This document shows positions 52,891-61,428 of a stretch of DNA of 64,000 bases, one piece after another. The stretch is taken from positions 98,386 to 162,385 of the forward strand of contig NZ_CACSKD010000014.1 in assembly GCF_902706285.1 (NCBI RefSeq), written 5' to 3'. The notes under the pieces are model-generated. The model was not told the DNA's origin, did no database searches, and was given only the letters and a program-made list of their open reading frames with translations. Numbering within the stretch: the first letter of the stretch is position 1; each line of letters starts with the position of its first letter. This DNA is from Rhizobium sp. 18055 (GTDB lineage: Bacteria; Pseudomonadota; Alphaproteobacteria; Rhizobiales; Rhizobiaceae). The position numbers and the translations under genes were made by a program.

Positions 52891-53460
52891 TTATCGTCCG
52901 CGCCGGTCGAGGACGACGCAGTAGCGGGCCGGCGTGTTGCCGGGATTGTGGAAGGCGTGGCCTTCGGCGACCGGCATGAACAGGCAATCGCCGGGCGCCA
53001 GGCGATGGACCGTTTCGCCAGTGGTCATTTCCAACTCGCCGTCGAACAGCCAGATGTGCTGGGTCATGCCGTGGCTTGCCGCATGCGGCGGGAAGCTGAC
53101 GCGGGCGCCGGCGGGAAATTCGACATCGACGATATCGACATCGGATTGGGTGCCTGATGGGGAGACGGAGCGCCTGAGATAACCGGTCTCGGGATCGCGC
53201 CAGACCTGCTGGTCCTGGCGGCGCGACAGCGGCGAGACCTCGCCTTCCTCGGCGAAGAAGGCCGACAACGACAGGCCGAGGGCGGCACAGACCCTGGCCA
53301 GTAGCGAGGCGGTGGGGCTGGCTTCGCCGCGCTCGATGCGGGAGATCATCGCGCGGCTGACGCCGGAGGCCGATGCCAGATGATCCAGCGTCAGGTTCCT
53401 TGAGATGCGCAGCTTGCGGATGCGGATGCCGATCGCCGTATCGAGTGCCTGTTCCATCAT
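52891..53460 (-). CDS. XRE family transcriptional regulator with cupin domain
   Basis: A 189-aa regulator. The HTH (L-A-S-A-S-G-V-S-R-A-M-I-S-R-I-E-R-G) occupies residues about 28-50 and a cupin ligand domain residues 100-185 (P-P-H, G-E-L-E-M, G-D-C-L-F-M-P). This PuuR-like architecture usually senses small metabolites. The ATG at 53460 is used; 53457 is possible. A 20-bp palindrome lies ten bases upstream and is probably its own operator. The GNAT gene follows. Confidence 0.9.
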   Translation of the reverse strand: MMEQALDTAIGIRIRKLRISRNLTLDHLASASGVSRAMISRIERGEASPTASLLARVCAALGLSLSAFFAEEGEVSPLSRRQDQQVWRDPETGYLRRSVSPSGTQSDVDIVDVEFPAGARVSFPPHAASHGMTQHIWLFDGELEMTTGETVHRLAPGDCLFMPVAEGHAFHNPGNTPARYCVVLDRRGR

Positions 53461-53469
53461 CCGATCCAA

Positions 53470-53489
53470 ATTTCTACTATAATAGAAAT
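53470..53489. promoter_or_regulatory. imperfect palindrome, probable XRE autoregulatory operator
   Basis: ATTTCTACTATAATAGAAAT, self-complementary at all but one symmetric pair. It is ten bases before the XRE start and contains TATAAT on the plus strand, so binding there would block both strands' promoters. Confidence 0.6.
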
Positions 53490-53571
53490 ACATGCTTCAC
53501 TATTGGAATCAAGGGCAATTTTTGTGTCCTGCGATCGCCACTTATCGTAAACGAAACCCTGCTTTTCCGCT

Positions 53572-53599
53572 TTGCGGCAAGTGGATGCGCTGCTATATG
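53572..53599 (+). promoter_or_regulatory. possible promoter giving a leaderless lepA message
   Basis: TTGCGG (53572-53577), a 16-base spacer and TATATG (53594-53599). The transcription start expected seven bases later coincides with the ATG at 53606. Confidence 0.4.
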
Positions 53600-53605
53600 G
53601 CGCGC

Positions 53606-55432
53606 ATGAGCACCAATCCGAACCGCACGCCCCTCGACCATATCCGCAACTTCTCGATCGTGGCCCATATCGACCACGGCAAGTCGACGCTGGCCGACCG
53701 TCTGATCCAGTCGACCGGTGGCCTTGCCGAGCGCGACATGTCGGAACAGGTGCTGGATTCGATGGATATCGAGCGCGAGCGCGGCATCACCATCAAGGCA
53801 CAGACCGTTCGCCTGCACTACAAGGCCAACAACGGCGAGACCTATATTCTCAACCTGATCGACACGCCCGGACACGTCGACTTCGCCTACGAAGTCTCGC
53901 GCTCGCTGTCGGCCTGTGAGGGATCGCTGCTGGTCGTCGATGCCTCACAGGGTGTGGAAGCGCAGACGCTGGCCAACGTCTACCAGGCAATCGACAACAA
54001 CCACGAGATCGTCACCGTTCTCAACAAGATCGACCTGCCGGCCGCCGAGCCAGACCGCATCCGCGAGCAGATCGAGGAAGTGATCGGCATCGATGCCAGC
54101 CAGGCCGTGCTGATTTCGGCAAAGACCGGCCTCGGCATTCCCGATGTCCTGGAAGCGATCGTGCACCAGCTGCCGGCGCCGAAGAGCGAGGCCGGCGAGA
54201 CCGGACCGCTGAAGGCGCTGCTGGTCGATAGCTGGTACGACACCTATCTCGGCGTCATGGTTCTGGTGCGCATCCTCGATGGCGTGCTGACCAAGGGCCA
54301 GACGATCCGGATGATGGGCACCGATGCCAAGTATCAGGTGGAGCGCGTCGGCGTTCTCACCCCGAAGATGCTGGCCGTCGAAAGCCTCGGCCCGGGCGAG
54401 ATCGGCTTCTTCACCGGCTCGATCAAGGAAGTGGCCGACACCCGCGTCGGCGATACCATTACCGAAGACAAGAAGCCGACGGCGAAGGCGCTGCCGGGCT
54501 TCAAGCCGGCCCAGCCAGTGGTCTTCTGTGGCCTCTTCCCCGTCGATGCGGCCGACTTCGAAGACCTGCGCGCTGCGATGGGCAAGCTGCGCCTCAACGA
54601 CGCGTCGTTCTCGTTCGAAATGGAATCTTCCGCCGCACTCGGCTTCGGTTTCCGTTGCGGCTTCCTCGGCCTGCTGCATCTCGAAATCATCCAGGAACGC
54701 CTCGAGCGCGAGTTCGATCTCGACCTGATCGCGACCGCTCCTTCGGTTGTCTACAAGCTGCAGATGACGGATGGAACCGAGCGCGAGTTGCACAATCCGG
54801 CTGACATGCCCGATGTCGTGCGTATTTCGGAAATTCACGAGCCTTGGATCAAGGCGACGATCCTGACGCCTGATGATTATCTCGGCGGCATTCTCAAGCT
54901 CTGTCAGGATCGCCGCGGCGTCCAGACCGAACTGACCTATGTTGGCAAGCGCGCCATGCTGACCTACGAATTGCCGCTCAACGAAGTGGTGTTCGATTTC
55001 TACGACCGCCTGAAGTCGATCTCCAAGGGCTATGCTTCGTTCGACTACCATCTCGACACCTATCGCGAGGGCAACCTCGTCAAGATGTCGATCATGGTCA
55101 ACGGCGAGCCGGTCGATGCGCTGTCGATGCTGGTGCACCGGTCTGCCGCCGAAAAGCGCGGTCGCGACATGTGCGAGAAGCTGAAGGACCTGATCCCGCG
55201 GCACATGTTCAAGATCCCGATCCAGGCGGCGATCGGCGGCAACGTCATTGCCCGGGAAACGATCTCTGCCATGCGCAAGGACGTGACGGCGAAGTGCTAC
55301 GGCGGCGACGCCTCACGCAAGCGCAAGCTGCTCGACAAGCAGAAGGCCGGCAAGAAGCGCATGCGCCAGTTCGGCAAGGTGGAAATCCCCCAGGAAGCGT
55401 TCATCGCAGCGCTGAAAATGAGCGACGAATAG
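53606..55432 (+). CDS. lepA: elongation factor 4 (back-translocating GTPase LepA)
   Basis: A 608-aa LepA. The G domain has A-H-I-D-H-G-K-S (20-27), D-T-P-G-H-V-D-F and N-K-I-D-L, followed by EF-G-like domains II, III and V and the unique C-terminal domain (G-K-K-R-M-R-Q-F-G-K-V-E-I-P-Q-E-A-F). It acts on stalled ribosomes and in 30S biogenesis. The start at 53606 fits the promoter position; 53597 is the alternative. Upstream frame extension to 53492 is unconserved. Confidence 0.96.
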   Translation: MSTNPNRTPLDHIRNFSIVAHIDHGKSTLADRLIQSTGGLAERDMSEQVLDSMDIERERGITIKAQTVRLHYKANNGETYILNLIDTPGHVDFAYEVSRSLSACEGSLLVVDASQGVEAQTLANVYQAIDNNHEIVTVLNKIDLPAAEPDRIREQIEEVIGIDASQAVLISAKTGLGIPDVLEAIVHQLPAPKSEAGETGPLKALLVDSWYDTYLGVMVLVRILDGVLTKGQTIRMMGTDAKYQVERVGVLTPKMLAVESLGPGEIGFFTGSIKEVADTRVGDTITEDKKPTAKALPGFKPAQPVVFCGLFPVDAADFEDLRAAMGKLRLNDASFSFEMESSAALGFGFRCGFLGLLHLEIIQERLEREFDLDLIATAPSVVYKLQMTDGTERELHNPADMPDVVRISEIHEPWIKATILTPDDYLGGILKLCQDRRGVQTELTYVGKRAMLTYELPLNEVVFDFYDRLKSISKGYASFDYHLDTYREGNLVKMSIMVNGEPVDALSMLVHRSAAEKRGRDMCEKLKDLIPRHMFKIPIQAAIGGNVIARETISAMRKDVTAKCYGGDASRKRKLLDKQKAGKKRMRQFGKVEIPQEAFIAALKMSDE

Positions 55433-55448
55433 GCTGTTTTCTTCGGCC

Positions 55449-55477
55449 TGATATGCGCATATGATTTGCGCATATCA
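55449..55477. promoter_or_regulatory. inverted repeat operator of ccdAB
   Basis: TGATATGCGCA and TGCGCATATCA, perfect 11-bp arms around a seven-base spacer, ending at the Shine-Dalgarno sequence AGGAGA. The left arm contains the palindrome ATATGCGCATAT. It is the expected binding site for the CcdA-CcdB complex. Confidence 0.8.
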
Positions 55478-55488
55478 GGAGATCGATC

Positions 55489-55719
55489 ATGCCTCAGTCC
55501 CGTCGCAAGGCCGCCAACCTGTCTTTGGACAGCGAACTCGTGTCGCAGGCGCGCGAACTCAACGTCAATATCTCAAGAGCTGCCGAAGAGGGGATTGCGC
55601 GCGCGATCAAGAGCGAGCGCGAGCGGCTTTGGCTGCTGGAGAATGCCGAGGCGATTGCAGAGGCGAACGCCGACGTCGCGAAGCATGGGCTGCCGCTCGC
55701 CAAATACCGGCAGTTCTAG
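55489..55719 (+). CDS. ccdA: type II antitoxin, CcdA family
   Basis: A 76-aa CcdA. The N-terminal ribbon-helix-helix (K-A-A-N-L-S-L-D-S-E-L-V-S-Q-A-R-E-L-N-V-N-I-S-R-A) binds DNA; the C-terminal half (W-L-L-E-N-A-E-A-I-A-E-A-N) wraps CcdB. It neutralises the toxin and represses its own operon through the repeat just upstream. The toxin GTG overlaps its stop by one base (TAGTG). Confidence 0.93.
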   Translation: MPQSRRKAANLSLDSELVSQARELNVNISRAAEEGIARAIKSERERLWLLENAEAIAEANADVAKHGLPLAKYRQF

Positions 55720-56012
55720 TGGCGCGCTTCCACGTCCATCACATCGACCGGGGCTATGCTCTCGACGTTCAATCCAATCTGTTGGATCGGCTCGACACGC
55801 GCGTTATGATTCCACTCACTGATGCCAGTCGCGTCGTGAACGTCATGTCGAAGCTCAATCCGATCGTTGTGGTCAACGGGACTCGGTACCTGCTATCTAC
55901 CGAGCGCATGGCGTCGGTCCCGGTCGCTGACATCGGCCCGTCTGCGGTCGACCTTACCTCAAAAGCCGACGAGATTGCCGCTGCCCTGGATTTCCTGTTC
56001 CTCGGCTTTTAG
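55719..56012 (+). CDS. ccdB: type II toxin, CcdB family (gyrase inhibitor)
   Basis: A 97-aa CcdB starting with GTG. It has the family layout: F-H-V-H at the N-terminus, Y-A-L-D-V-Q-S-N-L-L-D in the first hairpin, R-V-V/M-I-P-L, and a C-terminal helix A-L-D-F-L-F-L-G-F, where the last residues contact GyrA. The E. coli end is W-G-I; here it is G-F, so gyrase poisoning should be tested. Coupled to ccdA. Its end overlaps that of the GFA gene. Confidence 0.92.
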   Translation: MARFHVHHIDRGYALDVQSNLLDRLDTRVMIPLTDASRVVNVMSKLNPIVVVNGTRYLLSTERMASVPVADIGPSAVDLTSKADEIAAALDFLFLGF

Positions 56013-56464
56013 GCCGTCTTCGCCATGTATTCCTTGATCAGTCCTTCGTAGTCCGCCATCACAGGCAAACCCTGGAAGCTGTGAACGGCGCCGGTCTCGG
56101 CAAACGGAAGCTTTTCGCCGGTCCAGGTCTCGATGAACGGCGTGAACCAGCGCGGGTCGTCAAGCATGGTCGGGCGGAGGTTGACGAAGAACTCCATGCC
56201 TTCCGTGCGGGTGAACATCCAGGTCATGCAATAGGCGCAGAAATAGTGGTGGGATGGGCCGTGCAGGCCGCCGATCACCGGTTCGCCTTGCGTGATGTCG
56301 AAGCCTTCCGCCGGGATGGCGACGCTCAGCGAGTAGGCGCTTGACGACATCGTCTGGCATCCGGTGCAATGGCAGGCCATGGTCAGCAGCGGCTTGGCAC
56401 TGACCTTCAACCGGATGCGTCCGCAGCGGCATCCACCTTCGGCAGGCATATTCAAAACACTCAT
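56009..56464 (-). CDS. GFA family protein (glutathione-dependent formaldehyde-activating-like)
   Basis: A 151-aa zinc protein with ligands C12, C14, C31, C33, C36, C76 and C79 (G-G-C-R-C-G, C-H-C-T-G-C, F-C-A-Y-C). The Gfa fold binds two zincs; many members are not true formaldehyde-activating enzymes, so the substrate is open. The start at 56464 is used; another Met at residue 6 is possible. It stands alone, convergent with ccdB. Confidence 0.88.
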   Translation of the reverse strand: MSVLNMPAEGGCRCGRIRLKVSAKPLLTMACHCTGCQTMSSSAYSLSVAIPAEGFDITQGEPVIGGLHGPSHHYFCAYCMTWMFTRTEGMEFFVNLRPTMLDDPRWFTPFIETWTGEKLPFAETGAVHSFQGLPVMADYEGLIKEYMAKTA

Positions 56465-56953
56465 GACGACCTCCTCTGTTCAGCAAGGATAATAGCGTGG
56501 CTTTGCTCCAGGAAAAGAGCGGCAGAGGGCCGAGCGAATGCTGTCCAAGGGACTCACAATTCCGACACAACCAACAAGCGCTGTTTCCGATAGCTGATGG
56601 CCGGCACTACCCGTTGAAAATGCGACATAAACAGCGTCGCTCGCGCCCACTTCCAAACGATTGGAGGACCTGGCCGGGGATCAACCGAAGATTGATTTCA
56701 TCCTGCGGGCAATAGCGTTGAGCCTTGGCAAGGCGATCCAATCCCGACTTGCATTAGAGGGCCTGCATTCGCGCTTATCCGGCTAAATCAGGCGTTTTTC
56801 GCTATGTATCCACTGCCAAGCTGGGGATTTCGTTTTGGGGGTTGCAACGGCAAACCTTTACGCTAGGTTGCGCATTGACTTGTACGTAACAGGTCAAATA
56901 TGGGAACGACGAGATATAAAAGGCGATAAACGCCTAGAAAGGTGGGCCCCCCC
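56465..56953. other. gap between GFA gene and oppA, oppA promoter region
   Basis: About 490 bases with no credible gene. The last 80 bases hold the predicted oppA promoter and a small hairpin AGGCG-N5-CGCCT (near 56920-56934) just before the ribosome-binding site. The middle part shows no repeat or RNA that I can name. Confidence 0.5.
56875..56903 (+). promoter_or_regulatory. predicted promoter of oppABCDF
   Basis: TTGACT (56875-56880), a 17-base spacer and ATATGG (56898-56903). The -35 is very good, the -10 moderate. The leader would be about 45 bases. Confidence 0.55.
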
Positions 56954-58534
56954 ATGAATTTTCTCACGAAGAAATTTTTGGCCTCTGCAGTGCTTGGCTC
57001 GCTGCTGGCCGTTTCGGCACATGCCGCGACATTGAATATTCACAATGGTGGCGATCCGCAGTCGCTCGATCCGCAGAAGCTTTCCAGCGACTACGAGAAT
57101 CGCATTGCGGGGGATATTTTCGAAGGCCTGGTGACCGAAGATCCGAAGGACGATCCGATCCCCGGCCAGGCCGAGAGCTGGACGATCTCGCCTGACGGCA
57201 AGGTCTATACCTTCAAGCTGCGCGACGGCATCAAGTGGTCGGATGGCCAGCCGGTGACGGCAGAAGATTTCGTGTTCTCCTTCCAGCGCCTGCTCGATCC
57301 GAAGAATGCCGCCGAATATGCCTATCTGCAGTTCACCATCAAGAACGCGGAAAAGATCAACAAGGGCGAAATCACCGATTTCAGCCAGCTCGGCGTCAAG
57401 GCGATCGACGCCAAGACACTCGAGATCACCCTTGAGAACCCGACCCCCTATTTCATCAATTCGCTGATGCACTACACCGCCTACCCGCTGCCGAAGCACG
57501 TGGTCGAGGCGAAGGGCAATGACTGGGTGAAGATCGGCAACATCGTCACCAACGGTCCCTATAAGCCGACCGACTGGATTCCGGGCGCATCGGTCACCAC
57601 AGTCAAGAACGACCAGTATTATGACGCCAAGGATGTGAAGATCGATGGCGTCAAGTTCTTCACGCTGGAAGACCAGGAAGCCGCGCTGAAGCGCTACCGC
57701 GCCGGCGAGTTCGACATCATGACGGACTTCCCGACCGACCAGTATGAATGGATGAAGACCAACCTGCCGGGTCAGGCGCACGTCACGCCGTACCTGGCCA
57801 GCTACTACTACGTGCTGAACGCCCAGAAGCCGCCGTTCAACGACAAGCGCGTGCGCCAGGCGCTCTCCATGGCCGTCAACCGCGAGGTTATCGGTCCGAA
57901 GATCCTCGGCACCGGCGAACTGCCAGCCTATTCGTGGGTTCCGCCGGGCACGGCGAACTATGGCGATCCTGCCTATGTCAGCTGGAAGGACATGCCCTAC
58001 AAAGAAAAGCTCGAAGAGGCGAAGAAGCTTCTGAAGGAAGCCGGTTTCGGTCCTGACCATCCGCTGAAGGCGCAGCTTCGTTATAACACCAACGACAACC
58101 ACAAGCGCGTCGCCGTGGCGATCGCCTCGATGTGGAAGCCGCTTGGCGTACAGATCGAACTCTACAACACCGAAACCAAGGTGCATTACGACGAGATGCA
58201 GCGCGGACAGGTGGAAATCGGCCGTGCCGGCTGGATCGCGGACTATAACGATCCCGACAACTTCCTCGGTCTGCTGGTCTCCGGCGTATCGATGAACTAC
58301 GGCCGCTGGAGCAATGCCGACTACGACAAGATGATCAAGGACGGCAATGCCGAGACCGATCTGAAGAAGCGCGCCGAGATCTTCAAGAAGGCCGAGCAGC
58401 TGGCTCTCGACGACAGTGCGGCGATCCCGCTCTACTACTACGTTTCCAAGAACGTGGTTTCGCCGAAGGTTCAGGGCTTCGTGGACAATATCCAGGACAT
58501 CCATCGCACGCGCTGGCTGTCGGTCAAAGAATAG
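56954..58534 (+). CDS. oppA: peptide ABC transporter substrate-binding protein
   Basis: A 526-aa family 5 solute-binding protein. A signal peptide (M-N-F-L-T-K-K-F, cleaved after A-H-A) exports it to the periplasm. The N-half motif G-G-D-P-Q-S-L-D-P-Q and the family 5 signature around F-K-L-R-D-G-I-K-W-S-D-G-Q-P are clear. It probably binds oligopeptides. A run of seven Cs separates the SD GGTGGG from the ATG. First of five genes. Confidence 0.95.
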   Translation: MNFLTKKFLASAVLGSLLAVSAHAATLNIHNGGDPQSLDPQKLSSDYENRIAGDIFEGLVTEDPKDDPIPGQAESWTISPDGKVYTFKLRDGIKWSDGQPVTAEDFVFSFQRLLDPKNAAEYAYLQFTIKNAEKINKGEITDFSQLGVKAIDAKTLEITLENPTPYFINSLMHYTAYPLPKHVVEAKGNDWVKIGNIVTNGPYKPTDWIPGASVTTVKNDQYYDAKDVKIDGVKFFTLEDQEAALKRYRAGEFDIMTDFPTDQYEWMKTNLPGQAHVTPYLASYYYVLNAQKPPFNDKRVRQALSMAVNREVIGPKILGTGELPAYSWVPPGTANYGDPAYVSWKDMPYKEKLEEAKKLLKEAGFGPDHPLKAQLRYNTNDNHKRVAVAIASMWKPLGVQIELYNTETKVHYDEMQRGQVEIGRAGWIADYNDPDNFLGLLVSGVSMNYGRWSNADYDKMIKDGNAETDLKKRAEIFKKAEQLALDDSAAIPLYYYVSKNVVSPKVQGFVDNIQDIHRTRWLSVKE

Positions 58535-58581
58535 GGATATCGGCCCTTCCCTCGCCTTGAGGGAAGGGCTGGTCCACGAAC

Positions 58582-59505
58582 ATGATCAAATATGCACTCC
58601 GTCGCCTGCTTTCGACGATTCCCGTTCTGTGGATCGCCGTGACGCTCAGCTTTTTTGTCTTGCGCCTTGCTCCCGGCGGCCCCTTCGATGGCGAACGGCC
58701 ATTGCCGCCGGTGATCCTGAAGAACCTTGCGGCCCACTACAATCTCGACAAGCCGCTGATCGAACAGTATTTTATCTACATGTTCGACGTGCTGAAGGGT
58801 GACCTTGGCCCGTCCTTCGCCAACCAGGATTTCGACGTGACCCAGCAGATCATGCTCGGTCTGCCCTACACGTTCACGATCGGCGGTGCGGCCTTCCTGC
58901 TGGCCATCATCATTGGCGTGACCGTCGGCTGTCTTGGGGCGCTTTACCAGAATAAAGCGCCCGATTATCTCCTTGGTTTCCTCATCCTGATCGGTCTGGT
59001 TCTGCCGAACTTCCTGATCGCGCCGATCCTGCAGCTGGTGTTCGGCATTCATCTCGGCTGGTTTCCCGTCGGCGGATGGGGCGATGGATCGATCCGTTAT
59101 CTGGTGATCCCGGTGGTGGTGCTGGCGCTGCCACATGCGGGCCGCATCTCGCGGATGACCCGCGGCTCGATGATCGAGGTGATGGGCCAGAACTATATCC
59201 GCACGGCCAAGGCCAAGGGCATCGGCCCGCGGCTGACCGTGATGCGTCATGCGCTGAAGCCCGCGATGATGCCGGTCGTTTCCTATCTCGGACCGGCAGC
59301 AAGCTACCTTCTCACCGGCTCGCTGGTTGTCGAGAGCATCTTCGGATTGCCCGGCATCGGCCGCTATTTCATCAACGCAGCGCTGAACCGCGACTACGGC
59401 ATGGTTCTCGGCACGGTCATCTTCTACATGGTGCTGATCGTGTTCCTGAACCTTCTCGTCGATATCGCCTATGCGTGGCTCGATCCGAAAGTGAGAAACC
59501 GATGA
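58582..59505 (+). CDS. oppB: oligopeptide ABC transporter permease, OppB-like
   Basis: A 307-aa inner-membrane permease with six helices. The N-terminal M-I-K-Y-A-L-R-R-L-L signature of DppB/OppB is present, and the EAA loop R-x-T-R-G-S-M-I-E-V-x-x-x-x-Y-I-R-T-A-K-A-K-G contacts the ATPases. It pairs with OppC. It overlaps oppC by four bases. Confidence 0.95.
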   Translation: MIKYALRRLLSTIPVLWIAVTLSFFVLRLAPGGPFDGERPLPPVILKNLAAHYNLDKPLIEQYFIYMFDVLKGDLGPSFANQDFDVTQQIMLGLPYTFTIGGAAFLLAIIIGVTVGCLGALYQNKAPDYLLGFLILIGLVLPNFLIAPILQLVFGIHLGWFPVGGWGDGSIRYLVIPVVVLALPHAGRISRMTRGSMIEVMGQNYIRTAKAKGIGPRLTVMRHALKPAMMPVVSYLGPAASYLLTGSLVVESIFGLPGIGRYFINAALNRDYGMVLGTVIFYMVLIVFLNLLVDIAYAWLDPKVRNR

Positions 59506-60419
59506 TCCTCAATCCTGCAAAACGGGAGCTTCTGGCGGCCGAGCTTCTGGAAGCCGAAGGGCTGTCGCACAAGAGCCGGTCGCTGACCGGCGATGCGCTG
59601 CGCCGCCTGTCGCGCAACAAAGCGGCGGTGGTTGCCATCGTCGTGCTCGTGCTGCTCATTCTCGTCGCCGTGATCGGCCCCTACCTGATCCCCTTCGACT
59701 ATGAAGAACCGGATTGGGAAGCCTTCCGGGCGCCGCCGGACTTTGCCAGCGGCCACTATTTCGGGACAGATCCGAACGGCCGCGACCTGCTGGCCCGCGT
59801 GCTCTACGGCACACGCGTCTCGCTCGCCGTCGCTGCAACCGCGACGCTCGTCTCGGTGATCATCGGCGTGCTCTATGGCGCCGTCTCCGGCTATATCGGC
59901 GGCAAGCTGGATGCCATCATGATGCGCTTCGTCGATATCATGTATGCGCTTCCCTATATCCTGTTCGTCATCCTGCTGATGGTGGTCTTCGGCCGCAACG
60001 TCTACCTGCTGTTTGCGGCGATCGGTGCGCTGGAATGGCTGACGATGGCGCGTATCGTCCGCGGGCAGACGCTGTCGATCAAGCAGCGCGAATTCATCGA
60101 GGCGGCGCGGGCCTCCGGCCAGCGGCCGTTCAAGATCATTCTCAAGCATATCATCCCGAACCTCGTCGGACCGGTGGTGATCTTTGCAGCACTCACCGTG
60201 CCTGAGATCATCGCCACGGAGAGCTTCCTCTCCTATCTCGGCTTCGGTGTTCAGGAGCCGCTGACCTCGCTCGGCACGCTGATTGCCGAGGGGACAAGCG
60301 CCATGGAAAACATGCCCTGGCTGCTGATCTTCCCGGCCAGCTTCCTCGTTGCCCTGCTGATGAGCCTGTTGTTCATCGGCGATGGCCTGCGCGATGCATT
60401 CGACCCAAGGGATCGCTGA
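59502..60419 (+). CDS. oppC: oligopeptide ABC transporter permease, OppC-like
   Basis: A 305-aa permease. The N-terminal OppC_N block (S-L-T-G-D-A-L-R-R-L-S-R-N-K-A-A-V) precedes the first helix; G-T-D-x-N-G-R-D-L-L-A-R-V-L-Y-G-T-R is the family motif. The EAA loop is R-Q-G-Q-T-L-S-I-K-x-R-E-F-I-E-A-A-R-A-S-G-like. ATG overlaps the oppB stop (ATGA). Confidence 0.95.
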   Translation: MILNPAKRELLAAELLEAEGLSHKSRSLTGDALRRLSRNKAAVVAIVVLVLLILVAVIGPYLIPFDYEEPDWEAFRAPPDFASGHYFGTDPNGRDLLARVLYGTRVSLAVAATATLVSVIIGVLYGAVSGYIGGKLDAIMMRFVDIMYALPYILFVILLMVVFGRNVYLLFAAIGALEWLTMARIVRGQTLSIKQREFIEAARASGQRPFKIILKHIIPNLVGPVVIFAALTVPEIIATESFLSYLGFGVQEPLTSLGTLIAEGTSAMENMPWLLIFPASFLVALLMSLLFIGDGLRDAFDPRDR

Positions 60420-60420
60420 G

Positions 60421-61428
60421 ATGAACCCAGACACGAAGAACGACACCCTTCTGGAATTGAGGGACTATTCGATCACCTTCCGCACGCCCGATGGCGCGGT
60501 GAAGGCGGTGTCCAACATGAACCTGACCGTCAAGCGCGGCGAACGCATCGCCATCGTCGGCGAATCCGGCTCCGGCAAGAGCCAGACCTTTCTCGGGGTG
60601 ATGGGATTGCTGGCAAAGAACGGCCAGACCAGCGGCCAGGCGCTGCTCGAAGGCCGCGACGTGCTGGCGCTGAAACCACGCGCGCTCGACCAGGTGCGCG
60701 GCAAGGACATGGCCATGGTGTTCCAGGACCCGATGACCGCGCTCAACCCGTCTCTCCGGATCTCCCGCCAGCTGACCGAGCAGCTCGAGGTGCACCGCGG
60801 CTTTACCGCCCGCGCCGCGTCTGCCGAAGCGCTCGACATGCTGAAGCGGGTCGGCATTCCCGACCCGACGCGGCGTTTCAATCTCTACCCGCATGAGCTC
60901 TCCGGCGGCATGCGCCAGCGCATCGTCATTGCCATGGCGCTGCTCACCAAGCCGAAGCTCTTGATCGCCGACGAGCCGACGACGGCGCTCGACGTCACCA
61001 TCCAGGCGCAGATCCTTGATCTCTTCAACGACCTGACGGCGGAGATGAACACGGCACTTGTCATGATCACCCACGATCTCGGCGTGGTTGCCGGCCTCGC
61101 CGACCGGGTGGCAGTGATGTATGCCGGACGGATCGTCGAGGAGGCGCCTGTCGACGAGCTGTTCGAAAGCCCGGCGCACCCCTATACCGCGGCGCTGCAC
61201 GCCTCGATCCCGCGCCCCGACCAGGACGTCGATCAGCTCGCCGTCATTCCCGGACGACCGCCGAACCTGCAACATCTGCCTAAAGGCTGCAGCTTTTCGC
61301 CGCGCTGTCCGCTGGTGCAGAACGACTGCATCGACGCCGCTCCGCGTCTCGACATGCAGGCTCCGCGGCATCTGGCAGCCTGTTTCCATGCATTCCCACG
61401 CCTCGAGGAGGTTTTGATCCATGGCTGA
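60421..61428 (+). CDS. oppD: oligopeptide ABC transporter ATP-binding protein, OppD-like
   Basis: A 335-aa ATPase: Walker A G-E-S-G-S-G-K-S (47-54), signature L-S-G-G-M-R-Q-R, Walker B L-L-I-A-D-E-P-T and H-loop T-H-D-L-G. The C-terminal oligo_HPY extension (P-Y-T, then F-S-P-R-C-P-L) is present, with cysteines that may hold an Fe-S cluster as in other OppD/DppD proteins. It follows oppC by one base and overlaps oppF by eight. Confidence 0.95.
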   Translation: MNPDTKNDTLLELRDYSITFRTPDGAVKAVSNMNLTVKRGERIAIVGESGSGKSQTFLGVMGLLAKNGQTSGQALLEGRDVLALKPRALDQVRGKDMAMVFQDPMTALNPSLRISRQLTEQLEVHRGFTARAASAEALDMLKRVGIPDPTRRFNLYPHELSGGMRQRIVIAMALLTKPKLLIADEPTTALDVTIQAQILDLFNDLTAEMNTALVMITHDLGVVAGLADRVAVMYAGRIVEEAPVDELFESPAHPYTAALHASIPRPDQDVDQLAVIPGRPPNLQHLPKGCSFSPRCPLVQNDCIDAAPRLDMQAPRHLAACFHAFPRLEEVLIHG

